7,612 nucleotides of DNA, from positions 1,245 to 8,856 of the forward strand of contig WRNQ01000034.1 of NCBI GenBank assembly GCA_009776565.1. Reading direction: 5' to 3'. Both the position numbers and the translations under genes were made by a program. The notes under the pieces were generated by a model. That model saw only the letters and a list, made by a program, of their open reading frames with translations. It made no database searches and was not told the DNA's origin. Source of the DNA: Synergistaceae bacterium. GTDB taxonomy: Bacteria > Synergistota > Synergistia > Synergistales > Aminobacteriaceae. Of this stretch, positions 1-6,236 are shown in pieces (positions within the stretch are counted from its first letter, which is position 1; the number at the start of each line of letters is the position of its first letter).

Positions 1-18
1 TTTCAGGAGGCGCTTTCT

Positions 19-1203
19 TTATTTTTCTGTTGATAAAGCTTTCCACTTGAATACGCCCGACTTTATGGAGAAGAGCGTAAGCGTGCAGTTGTCTATTTTG
101 TCCAGCCCGGCCAACGTTTCTTTACAATCCAGATCCGGGCTGATTTGAATAATAGAATTATTGATGGCTTCCGCCAGGTGATGGGGAGAAAAACTCAGCC
201 ACAAGAGAGCTTCTTTTGGAGGTCGCGGCAGGATTACTCCGTTTTTTACCGTACTGCGTTTGTCAATTACGCCTATTTCAAGGAAATCACGGGACTCGCG
301 AAGCCATACGGACGATGGAGTTGTTGAAGAATACTCATTATCAGAGTAATTAAGCTCATATTTACTGCTGAATAAATCATGAACAAAATCGTAAAGAGTT
401 TTTTTCATTGTGTTATTTCTTAAGTTAAACTTTAACAGTATTGCGGGAATTGATATACCATCCCAAAGAGCGCTCTCCGAGCCAATGGAGGCATAAAGCG
501 CTCCTTTCATTGATCTGAGCGATGAGGCAATGTTTCTGTTTTTAGCATTTTTGTTGATAAACATTTGAAACTGTGGGAAGAGTTCAATCAGCGTAATATT
601 TGAAAAAAAATTTGCATAGGCAAATCCTTCGACAAAAGGGATATTTTCAATGTTTATTGGATTTAAGTCGCTTAGCCATGCCGCAGGAATTACCGATTCG
701 ATGTTATATATGTCGAAATTCATAACGTATTCATCGTCAAATATTGAAAGTTCAGCTTCAAGGTAAACAGGAGTCATCGGCGCGTGAGTAATTCTGGAAA
801 TAAGCCCCGCATCGCTTGCTATAATCCTTCCTTTTACATCCCTGTCTTTTGGGTTTGGTACGACCCTTGCTTTGCGGACGTGCATCATGTTTACCCGGTC
901 AACCACTTGCTGCGCTTCAGGAGTAAACGCTCTGAAATCCCATTCTTCGTCATTAACGGCTGTTCCCGTTATTTTGTGCATTTTTTCATTTTGCCAAAAA
1001 GCCAATAAAACGAAATTTTCGTTTGATCCATTTGTTTTTGTGAGTCCGTTAAATTCGCAATATAAATAGGGCAGATTCCTGGGAAGTTCAAATAATGACA
1101 ACGAAACATCGTCGTTACTCTTAAAGTGCATGGCAAAAAATGAAAGAATGCTTAAAGCTAAAGTGAATAGAGTAAGCAAAATGAAGAATCTGCTGAGTTT
1201 CAA
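19..1203 (-). CDS. Membrane-anchored or exported protein of unknown function, third gene of the efflux operon
   Basis: A 394-residue protein I do not recognise. It begins with a short basic n-region (Lys2, Arg5) and a hydrophobic segment at about residues 6-24, then a soluble portion to the C-terminus, so it is probably an inner-membrane-anchored or secreted periplasmic protein. Only three cysteines are visible (49, 360, 373). The last two are 13 residues apart and could form a disulfide. Residues 234-278 and 330-350 follow a similar pattern (hydrophobic strand, Pro, strand, amphipathic helix), which hints at a repeated alpha/beta unit, but this is only inspection. The start is TTG at 1201-1203: an in-frame TGA lies three codons upstream, and the next Met (residue 25) would delete the hydrophobic segment. 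The Shine-Dalgarno is weak (AAGGGA, 11 nt away). It follows the permease by 30 nt on the same strand, so co-transcription is likely. It is not an outer-membrane channel: there are no TolC-like coiled-coil stretches. Confidence 0.85.
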   Translation of the reverse strand: MKLSRFFILLTLFTLALSILSFFAMHFKSNDDVSLSLFELPRNLPYLYCEFNGLTKTNGSNENFVLLAFWQNEKMHKITGTAVNDEEWDFRAFTPEAQQVVDRVNMMHVRKARVVPNPKDRDVKGRIIASDAGLISRITHAPMTPVYLEAELSIFDDEYVMNFDIYNIESVIPAAWLSDLNPINIENIPFVEGFAYANFFSNITLIELFPQFQMFINKNAKNRNIASSLRSMKGALYASIGSESALWDGISIPAILLKFNLRNNTMKKTLYDFVHDLFSSKYELNYSDNEYSSTTPSSVWLRESRDFLEIGVIDKRSTVKNGVILPRPPKEALLWLSFSPHHLAEAINNSIIQISPDLDCKETLAGLDKIDNCTLTLFSIKSGVFKWKALSTEK

Positions 1204-1214
1204 GTTAAATCAAA

Positions 1215-1220
1215 TCCCTT
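1215..1220 (-). promoter_or_regulatory. Weak ribosome binding site for the third operon gene
   Basis: On the minus strand AAGGGA lies 11 nt before the TTG at 1201-1203, further than usual. It is the only purine-rich candidate near the sole workable start codon. The spacing and the TTG start suggest this gene is translated less than the permease ahead of it. Confidence 0.4.
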
Positions 1221-1233
1221 CAGCCTGGAGGAT

Positions 1234-4200
1234 TTATTTTTTATTGAAATATGTTTTTATTGCCCACACTGTATTATACACAGGAGGAATCAAATAAAGA
1301 GTTAAAAATCCTCCGCCAATCATCCCTCCTATCAAAACTATTGCCATCGGCGCCCTATCCATCGCTCCGGCGCCTGTTGTCATTGCCATTGGGATAACTG
1401 CCACTACCGTTGTTATCGTGACCATTAGTATAGGTCTGAAACGGGTTTTTGACGCTTCAATTATAGCCTTTGTGTAATTAACTCCGCTACGGCGGCGCAT
1501 TTCCGCAAAGTCAACTATAACTATGGCGTTATTCACCACTATTCCCACCAGCATCACTATTCCAAGCAGGGAGAACAGAGAAAATGTGGTTCCTGTAGCA
1601 AGCATCATCGGCATTATGCCGACTATTGAAATTGGAACGCACAATATGATTATTATCGCGAAAATGTACGATTCAAGCAAGCCCGCTATTATCAAAAACG
1701 TTACGCTGACTGCCATTGCAAATGCAACAAGAAGCCTTCTGAAATTATCCTGAATGCTTTTTACCTCTCCTCCGTATATTAATCTATATCCCATCGGAAG
1801 TTCTATTGATTCCAGTTTCGGTACAATGGATGTCATAGCGTCTCCGACAGTGTATCCGCTGCTCACATTTGCATCGACGGTCACGGTTCTTTGGCGGCTT
1901 TCCCTGGATATCATGGTTGGTCCCATTCCTACTTCAGTGTTCATCAGAACGTCAAGCGGAACAAGCCCTCTTGGCGTCCATATCGGCACGCTTGCAAGTC
2001 TTATGGCGTTGCTTCTCCATTCAGGCTCCAGAATAATTATCACATCGTATTCGTAACCCATGTTGCGGAAATATCCCGATTTATACCCGGTAACATATCC
2101 GTTTGCCTCATCCGCCACATTTCTCAGGGATACGCCAAGCTCAGAGAGCCTGTTGAAACGCGGGGAGAAACGAATTTCCTCCCTTCCCAACCTGAAATCC
2201 GTATCGATGTCGACAAGACCTGGAGTTTCCCGCATAGCCGTCATAACTTCTTCCGATATCCTGTTCAGCTCGTTCACTTCATGTCCGGCAATGGATATGC
2301 GCACAGGTTTTCCAAAACCTCCCATGCCGCGGCTTGAACGCACGTTCACCGATATATCGGCGTCAGGAATAGCCGCGAACTTTGTCCGCCATTCGCTTAT
2401 TATTTCAAACGCTGACGGGCGGTCTTTTGCGTCTATAAGGTATACGTTAATACGACCGCTGTTTACCGCTGACAATCGTCCGCCGCCTCCCGCGCTTGCG
2501 CTTATGTCTCTTACATATGGGTTTGCTTTTATATGAGTCTCTATTCCTCTTACAACCTCGTCCGTAGCTTCAAGAGATGCGGTGCTTGACAGCGTCACGG
2601 CTATTGATATCAATCCTTCATCTTGTCGCGCAATCATTTCAAATCCGGCTTGCGGAATTCCCATGAATGCGGCGGTCGAAATCGCTGCGAATGCTAATAG
2701 AGTCAGAAGAGGATGCTTGATAGTATAACGAACTATAGCGAAACTCATCCTATTTAAATCGTTAAAAAGATATTGCCACCATCCGGTTGTCACTCTTGCA
2801 AATAGAGATGTTTTGCCTATAGAGCCTCCAAAATATGTTGCAATCATTGGCGTAAGTGAGAAAGATGCATACAAGGACATTACGGTTGAAAATACAACGG
2901 TAAGCGCGAATTCGTAAAAGAAAGACCCCACCATCCCGCCCATGAATGCCACGGGGATAAAAACCCCAAGGTTAGTCGCAACGTTTGCGAGTATTGCAAC
3001 CGCAATTTCAATGGCGCCTTTTTCTGAAGCGTCCGCCGGCGAATATCCCATTTCGCGGTAGCGGTATATATTTTCAAGTACAAGGATCGCGTTATCGACG
3101 AGAACTCCGACAGAAATAGCCAGTCCCATTGCGCTCATCGTATTGAGCGTAAAATTGTATAACCTGAGTATTATGAAAGTGGAAATTATCGATGTGGGCA
3201 AAGTGACGACCACTGCAAGCGTCGCGCCGAACCTCTGGAGAAATAAAAACAGGAATAAAGCGGTAAGCAAAGTTCCCATTACCATGTCCCTAATGACATT
3301 GTCCACAGACTCTTTTATAATTTGGCTGTTATCGTAAATTATTTGAAGATCTATTCCTTCAGGCAGCCGGTTTTCTATTTCGCCCAGAGTTCTTCGCACC
3401 TCTTGCGCTATTTGAATTACGTTTGCGTTTGGACGCGCTACCAGGTCTACCATTACCGATTCTCTTCCGTTAAAACGCGCGCGCCTTCTCTCTTCTGTGA
3501 GAGTATCCCTGACTTTTGCAATATCTCCTATCCGGATAACTTTCCCATCCTCAAGCGATATTGTTATATTTTCTATATCTGAAGGTTCTATTGGTTCACC
3601 AATCATGCGTAGGGAAACTTCTTTTTGTCCGGCTGCTATGGTTCCTATAGGAGTATTCTCATTTGTGGTCGCAAGAAGCGTACCAAGCCTCGCCACGCTT
3701 AAATTATGCGCCCTCAACTTTAGTGGGTCAACTTCTATCTGTATTTCACGCCTTCGTCCGCCGTAAACGTCCGCATTGGCCATGCCTGTTATCTGAGTAA
3801 GCCGTCGGGCGACGTTTTCTTCAATGAGGTCCCTTATTTGGCTTGCGGGGTATTCTGAGTTGGCGACAATGGTCATAAACTCCTGGGCATTTATATCAAA
3901 TTTATCTACAATCGGTTCGTCCGCATTTTCCGGAAAACGGTTCGCCTGAGCTCTGACGCGCGTGCCGATATCCATCGCCGCCACAGTCGGGTTTGTTCCA
4001 TAAGCAAGCTCCGCTATTACTATGCCAACGCCTTCACGCGCCATTGCGCGGACAGTTTCGATTCCTTCAACAGTTGAAATGGCGTCCTCTATTGGAGCTA
4101 CTATCAGGCGTTCTATTTCCTGAGGCCCGGCGCCCTTATAATTCATTCGCACCATGACGACAGGAATTTCAATATTTGGCAGAAGAGCTACTCCAATTCC

Positions 4201-4290
4201 AAAATATGAATAAAGACCCAGAAAAATAAGTATAATTGAAATTACGCTAGTTAATACCGGCCTGCGAACCGAACTTCTTATCAGCCACAT
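1234..4290 (-). CDS. HAE-1-type RND efflux permease (AcrB-like inner-membrane pump)
   Basis: A complete 1018-residue permease, close to the usual length of about 1020-1050. Members export drugs, detergents or other amphiphiles through a trimeric inner-membrane pump driven by proton influx. The order of parts is typical: TM1 (about 11-30), first periplasmic porter/docking loop (31-335), TM2-TM6 (336-485), TM7 (525-545), second large loop with the ARQDEG segment at 554-559 (546-852), and TM8-TM12 (853-1007). TM4 carries LVDNAILVLEN (397-407). It matches the AcrB LVDDAIVVVEN motif, not the heavy-metal CzcA form, which supports HAE-1. The relay differs from AcrB: Asp399 equals D407, but D408 is Asn400, K940 is Asn920 and T978 is probably Val957, while the Arg971 equivalent (Arg950) is kept. 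The ATG start is 2 nt after the adaptor TAA, and a GGTGA in the adaptor end serves as ribosome site, so translation is probably coupled. Substrate cannot be read from the sequence. Confidence 0.97.
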   Translation of the reverse strand: MWLIRSSVRRPVLTSVISIILIFLGLYSYFGIGVALLPNIEIPVVMVRMNYKGAGPQEIERLIVAPIEDAISTVEGIETVRAMAREGVGIVIAELAYGTNPTVAAMDIGTRVRAQANRFPENADEPIVDKFDINAQEFMTIVANSEYPASQIRDLIEENVARRLTQITGMANADVYGGRRREIQIEVDPLKLRAHNLSVARLGTLLATTNENTPIGTIAAGQKEVSLRMIGEPIEPSDIENITISLEDGKVIRIGDIAKVRDTLTEERRRARFNGRESVMVDLVARPNANVIQIAQEVRRTLGEIENRLPEGIDLQIIYDNSQIIKESVDNVIRDMVMGTLLTALFLFLFLQRFGATLAVVVTLPTSIISTFIILRLYNFTLNTMSAMGLAISVGVLVDNAILVLENIYRYREMGYSPADASEKGAIEIAVAILANVATNLGVFIPVAFMGGMVGSFFYEFALTVVFSTVMSLYASFSLTPMIATYFGGSIGKTSLFARVTTGWWQYLFNDLNRMSFAIVRYTIKHPLLTLLAFAAISTAAFMGIPQAGFEMIARQDEGLISIAVTLSSTASLEATDEVVRGIETHIKANPYVRDISASAGGGGRLSAVNSGRINVYLIDAKDRPSAFEIISEWRTKFAAIPDADISVNVRSSRGMGGFGKPVRISIAGHEVNELNRISEEVMTAMRETPGLVDIDTDFRLGREEIRFSPRFNRLSELGVSLRNVADEANGYVTGYKSGYFRNMGYEYDVIIILEPEWRSNAIRLASVPIWTPRGLVPLDVLMNTEVGMGPTMISRESRQRTVTVDANVSSGYTVGDAMTSIVPKLESIELPMGYRLIYGGEVKSIQDNFRRLLVAFAMAVSVTFLIIAGLLESYIFAIIIILCVPISIVGIMPMMLATGTTFSLFSLLGIVMLVGIVVNNAIVIVDFAEMRRRSGVNYTKAIIEASKTRFRPILMVTITTVVAVIPMAMTTGAGAMDRAPMAIVLIGGMIGGGFLTLYLIPPVYNTVWAIKTYFNKK

Positions 4291-4292
4291 TA

Positions 4293-5387
4293 TTAGTCAC
4301 CATCCACAATATCATCTGATGTCTCTTCTTGCTGCACCCAAATCTTAGCGCCATCGTAAGCGCGGTCAACTCCTCTTTGCACTAATTTTTCTCCGGCGGA
4401 CAAACCGTCTAAAATCCTGACTTTCAAGTCGGTTGTTCTCCCCCGCGTTATCGGGCGTTCAACAGCAATGTCTCCAGAAGCGACATAAACGACGGTCCTT
4501 TCGTTTACCTCACGTATTACTTCATACGGTACGGATACGACGTTTGTTTCACTTTCTATCAATATAAGGCTCTCAACCGTACTTCCGAGTTTAAATGAGT
4601 ATTGGGTTGGGTCGTTTACCATTAGGACGCAGTTATAAAGTCCGGTTGAAGGGTTTGCGACAGGGTTTATCCTTCTCACTGAAGCGTTTGCCCAACCTTC
4701 ATCCGTCCTGACTCTTGCCGGCATACCGGGTCTTATGACAGATGCAACGTTTGGCGCCACGTCAAGCGTTATTTCTATGTGCGACATATCGGCTACTTCA
4801 AAAAGAGGTCTTGAAGGGTTGTTTAACTGTCCGGTTTCCGCATCTCGTTTTATTACAACTCCGTCTATTGGAGATAATACTTTGAGCCTCGATAATTCAG
4901 TTGTCAGCAGTCGCAAGTTAGCTTGAGAATCTTTCAATAAAGTGAATGCCGCTTCCGATTCCGAAGCGCTGCTTCCTCCCGCTTTTTGAAGAGATTCCAA
5001 TCTGTTGTAGCGCGCTTCAAGTTCTCTGTTTCTCGCGCGGGCGGCTTCAACTTTTTCGAGCGACGTCTTATTATCCAGCAACGCAAGTGTCTGACCTTGC
5101 TTTACTATATCGCCGACCTCCACTTGAATATCAATTAAATACTCCTGCTGATTGGCTGAGATTTGCGAAAGCCTTGGGGCATTTACCGTACCGTAAAGAG
5201 GAAGCCAATACTCCCAGGCGGAGGGGGTTATTTCGTGTAAAGAGACGGGTATCCCGTTTTGCGCCCTGATTGCGGCAACGCTTACAGACCTTATTGGCTC
5301 CGGACGGTTTAGAATCTTCCAGGCAGTGTATCCACACCCAAATAAAATCAGCGAAATAAAAAACAAATAAGTAGGTTTTACCTTCAA
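4293..5387 (-). CDS. RND efflux periplasmic adaptor (membrane fusion protein, AcrA/HlyD-like)
   Basis: This 364-residue protein is the periplasmic adaptor that links the RND permease to an outer-membrane channel. The hydrophobic N-terminus (8-17) ends in LFGC with Cys18, a plausible but imperfect lipobox (Phe at -2), so it may be a lipoprotein like AcrA. The first lipoyl half is around 85-106, with VEVGDIVKQGQTLALLDN as the typical turn. A short alpha-hairpin follows at about 107-168, rich in Glu, Ala, Arg and Leu. The second lipoyl half is 169-200 (LSPIDGVVIKRDAETGQ), the beta-barrel about 205-280, and the membrane-proximal domain 283-352 with GLSAGEKLVQRG. The start must be TTG (5385-5387): an in-frame TAA lies upstream with no ATG between, and the next Met is residue 201. 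GGAGG lies 8 nt ahead. It is the first gene of the operon, with the permease 2 nt downstream. The hairpin is shorter than in AcrA, so contact with the outer-membrane channel may differ. Confidence 0.96.
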   Translation of the reverse strand: MKVKPTYLFFISLILFGCGYTAWKILNRPEPIRSVSVAAIRAQNGIPVSLHEITPSAWEYWLPLYGTVNAPRLSQISANQQEYLIDIQVEVGDIVKQGQTLALLDNKTSLEKVEAARARNRELEARYNRLESLQKAGGSSASESEAAFTLLKDSQANLRLLTTELSRLKVLSPIDGVVIKRDAETGQLNNPSRPLFEVADMSHIEITLDVAPNVASVIRPGMPARVRTDEGWANASVRRINPVANPSTGLYNCVLMVNDPTQYSFKLGSTVESLILIESETNVVSVPYEVIREVNERTVVYVASGDIAVERPITRGRTTDLKVRILDGLSAGEKLVQRGVDRAYDGAKIWVQQEETSDDIVDGD

Positions 5388-5395
5388 ATAATTCC

Positions 5396-5400
5396 CCTCC
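5396..5400 (-). promoter_or_regulatory. Strong ribosome binding site deciding the TTG start of the adaptor
   Basis: On the minus strand GGAGG (within GGAGGGG) stands 8 nt before the TTG at 5385-5387. With no ATG available between the upstream in-frame stop and residue 201, this site fixes the start. Confidence 0.85.
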
Positions 5401-5423
5401 GGCTCAGTTTAAACACAGCTCAA

Positions 5424-5462
5424 ATTAGAATTTTAATTCAATAATGTGAAGATGATGTGAAG
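5424..5462 (-). promoter_or_regulatory. Candidate regulated promoter of the efflux operon with an 11-bp-period direct repeat
   Basis: Read on the minus strand, two 11-mers stand in tandem, CTTCACATCAT (5452-5462) and CTTCACATTAT (5441-5451), identical at 10 of 11 positions. They give TTCACA-N5-TTCACA. After 11 more bases comes TCTAAT (5424-5429), a 5/6 match to the -10 consensus. No -35 is well placed: TTCACA of the proximal repeat is 15 bp from the -10, so the repeat may substitute for it. That fits activation by an OmpR/PhoB-family response regulator. The start codon is about 37 nt downstream of the -10. The repeat is directly seen; the regulator is inferred and no regulator gene is in the window. 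Confidence 0.55.
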
Positions 5463-5472
5463 AATTTTATGA

Positions 5473-5497
5473 TAATTATACAAAAAAATTAATTATA
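5473..5497. repeat. Short AT-rich direct repeat TAATTATA in the efflux upstream region
   Basis: TAATTATA occurs at 5473-5480 and again at 5490-5497, separated by an A-rich stretch. It lies just upstream of the 11-bp direct repeat relative to the efflux operon. It could act as an UP-element-like AT-rich region or be plain AT-rich intergenic DNA. No function is demonstrated. Confidence 0.3.
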
Positions 5498-5514
5498 TTT
5501 CCCGGTCGATACAA

Positions 5515-5790
5515 TTAAGGATATTTTCTGGATGTGTGCAAAATGGATAGTATTTGCAAAACATCTTCTTTTACACGATAAATAATTATGTAAGGCGTAC
5601 CTGTGACGAAAAACTCGCGGGTTTTCGCAACGCGGCCTTGTTTTCCTAAAAGTGGGTATGTGGCAATAGTCTCAATGGATTTCCCGATACGTCTGATGAC
5701 CTCGCGCGCGTTTTGCGGGCTATCTGCTTCAATGTAGTCATACGCCTTACTCAGGTCAGATACTGCCAAACGTGTGTAGCGGATTTGCAT
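5515..5790 (-). CDS. Type II toxin of the RelE/ParE family
   Basis: A 91-residue protein of the usual RelE/ParE size. It has the family pattern: an N-terminal strand (IRYTRLAVSDL, 3-13), a helical hairpin with the first helix leading into YDYIEADSPQNAREVI (17-32), the second helix IGKSIETIATYPLLGKQGR (35-53), then the beta-sheet with TREFFVTGTPYIIIYRV (57-73) and the terminal ILHTSRKYP (83-91), which resembles the ILHxxRxWP end typical of ParE-like toxins. RelE members cleave mRNA on the ribosome and ParE members poison gyrase. The sequence alone does not decide, though the C-terminal pattern leans to ParE-like. The ATG is 3 nt after the antitoxin stop, with no strong Shine-Dalgarno of its own, so translation is probably coupled to the antitoxin and toxin output kept below it. 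It appears intact. No clear terminator follows. Confidence 0.9.
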   Translation of the reverse strand: MQIRYTRLAVSDLSKAYDYIEADSPQNAREVIRRIGKSIETIATYPLLGKQGRVAKTREFFVTGTPYIIIYRVKEDVLQILSILHTSRKYP

Positions 5791-5793
5791 GGG

Positions 5794-6024
5794 CTATGAT
5801 TTCCACTTGCTGAACGCTGCGGCAACTTCGTTATCGCCTGCAAAATTCTCCTCGTCAGCCTGTCTCGCTCCCTCCTCGATATGCCTTCGCTGCCAATCCA
5901 TCAGGTCAAGGTAAGTATCCAGAGCCTCGTTGATTATGTAGCTTCTGTCCCTGTCCCGGAGGCTGGCCAACATATCTATCCTGTCTTTTTTTGTTTCCTC
6001 TATTCTAAAAGATACTGTTTGCAT
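5794..6024 (-). CDS. Ribbon-helix-helix (CopG/ParD-like) antitoxin
   Basis: A 76-residue antitoxin. Residues 2-8 (QTVSFRI) form the DNA-contacting beta-strand of a ribbon-helix-helix dimer, followed by helix A (about 10-22) and helix B (about 26-42, with RSYIINEALDTYL). The tail (about 43-76) has an acidic, aromatic-ended arrangement (IEEGARQADEENFAGDNEV then FSKWKS) typical of antitoxins that wrap and block RelE/ParE toxins. It is the first gene of the pair, so it should neutralise the toxin and repress its own promoter. ATG start with GAGGAG 8 nt upstream. The promoter directly upstream carries three phased half-sites suited to a dimeric RHH repressor. The gene is complete and in frame. Confidence 0.92.
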   Translation of the reverse strand: MQTVSFRIEETKKDRIDMLASLRDRDRSYIINEALDTYLDLMDWQRRHIEEGARQADEENFAGDNEVAAAFSKWKS

Positions 6025-6045
6025 TATATCCTCTCCTCGAAATAA

Positions 6046-6074
6046 ATAATATCAGATAATACGGCGTAATACAA
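6046..6074 (-). promoter_or_regulatory. Sigma-70-type promoter of the toxin-antitoxin operon
   Basis: On the minus strand TTGTAT (6069-6074) and TATTAT (6046-6051) are separated by exactly 17 bp. Both hexamers are reasonable matches to TTGACA and TATAAT. The expected transcription start near 6039 would leave a leader of about 15 nt holding only the ribosome site. Confidence 0.65.
6047..6072. promoter_or_regulatory. Candidate antitoxin operator: three TAATAY half-sites with 10-bp period
   Basis: On the plus strand TAATAT (6047-6052), TAATAC (6057-6062) and TAATAC (6067-6072) begin exactly 10 bp apart, so all face the same side of the helix. They overlap the -10, spacer and -35 of the antitoxin promoter. 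RHH antitoxins commonly bind such tandem phased sites cooperatively and repress themselves. The repeats are seen directly; the binding protein is inferred from position. Confidence 0.6.
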
Positions 6075-6120
6075 GATAGGATACAATATATACAGTTGCA
6101 TAGTTTACGATTCATACCAG

Positions 6121-6156
6121 GAAATGCAATTTTTACATTTCATTGTCATCAATGAA
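6121..6156. repeat. Two overlapping inverted repeats in the divergent intergenic region
   Basis: TTCATTG (6139-6145) and CAATGAA (6150-6156) are perfect 7-bp inverted arms around TCAT. A second pair, GAAATG (6121-6126) and CATTTC (6136-6141), shares bases 6139-6141 with the first, so as RNA stems the two would exclude each other. The first pair overlaps a possible -35 (TTGTCA, 6143-6148) for the plus-strand gene, so it may be an operator. It has no T-run, so it is not a terminator. Confidence 0.4.
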
Positions 6157-6173
6157 TTAAAATCATGTTAAAT
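6143..6173 (+). promoter_or_regulatory. Weak candidate promoter for the exported-protein gene
   Basis: TTGTCA (6143-6148) could serve as -35 and TTAAAT (6168-6173) as -10, but the 19-bp spacer is long. TAAAAT (6158-6163) is a better -10 yet has no -35 at good distance (TTTACA at 6132-6137 is 20 bp away). A promoter must exist between 6075 and 6236 if the gene is expressed on its own, but I cannot place it firmly. Confidence 0.25.
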
Positions 6174-6223
6174 AAAGGCGCAATGCTGTAAAACCGATAA
6201 AAGAAACAAAGTATATGCGAAAT

Positions 6224-6228
6224 GGAGG
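6224..6228 (+). promoter_or_regulatory. Ribosome binding site deciding the TTG start of the exported protein
   Basis: GGAGG is 8 nt before TTG at 6237-6239, the same spacing as for the adaptor gene. The in-frame ATG at 6222 overlaps this site and has no Shine-Dalgarno. The ATG at 6264 would remove the lysines of the signal peptide. Confidence 0.75.
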
Positions 6229-6236
6229 AGATACTT

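Noticed and set aside
1214..1233. Hairpin between permease and third gene as a terminator
   Set aside because: The minus-strand stem is about 5 bp with a G-U pair, a long loop and no T-run, so read-through into the third gene is expected.
1523..3766. Several plus-strand open frames of 64-158 codons opposite the permease
   Set aside because: They lie antisense to a well supported permease, lack ribosome sites and typical protein composition, and are explained by its codon bias.
4735..5337. Open frames overlapping the adaptor gene on both strands
   Set aside because: The adaptor frame has full family domain order; the others give no recognisable protein and no translation signals.
5475..5497. 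T-run and AT-rich repeats after the toxin as a terminator or separate promoter
   Set aside because: There is a 7-T run but no GC-rich stem before it, and the two TATAAT-like words have no -35 at a proper distance.
6222..6236. ATG at 6222 as start of the exported protein
   Set aside because: It is in frame but overlaps the GGAGG and has no Shine-Dalgarno itself, and it would add an acidic MEEI n-region ahead of the signal peptide. TTG at 6237 fits better, though ATG is not excluded.
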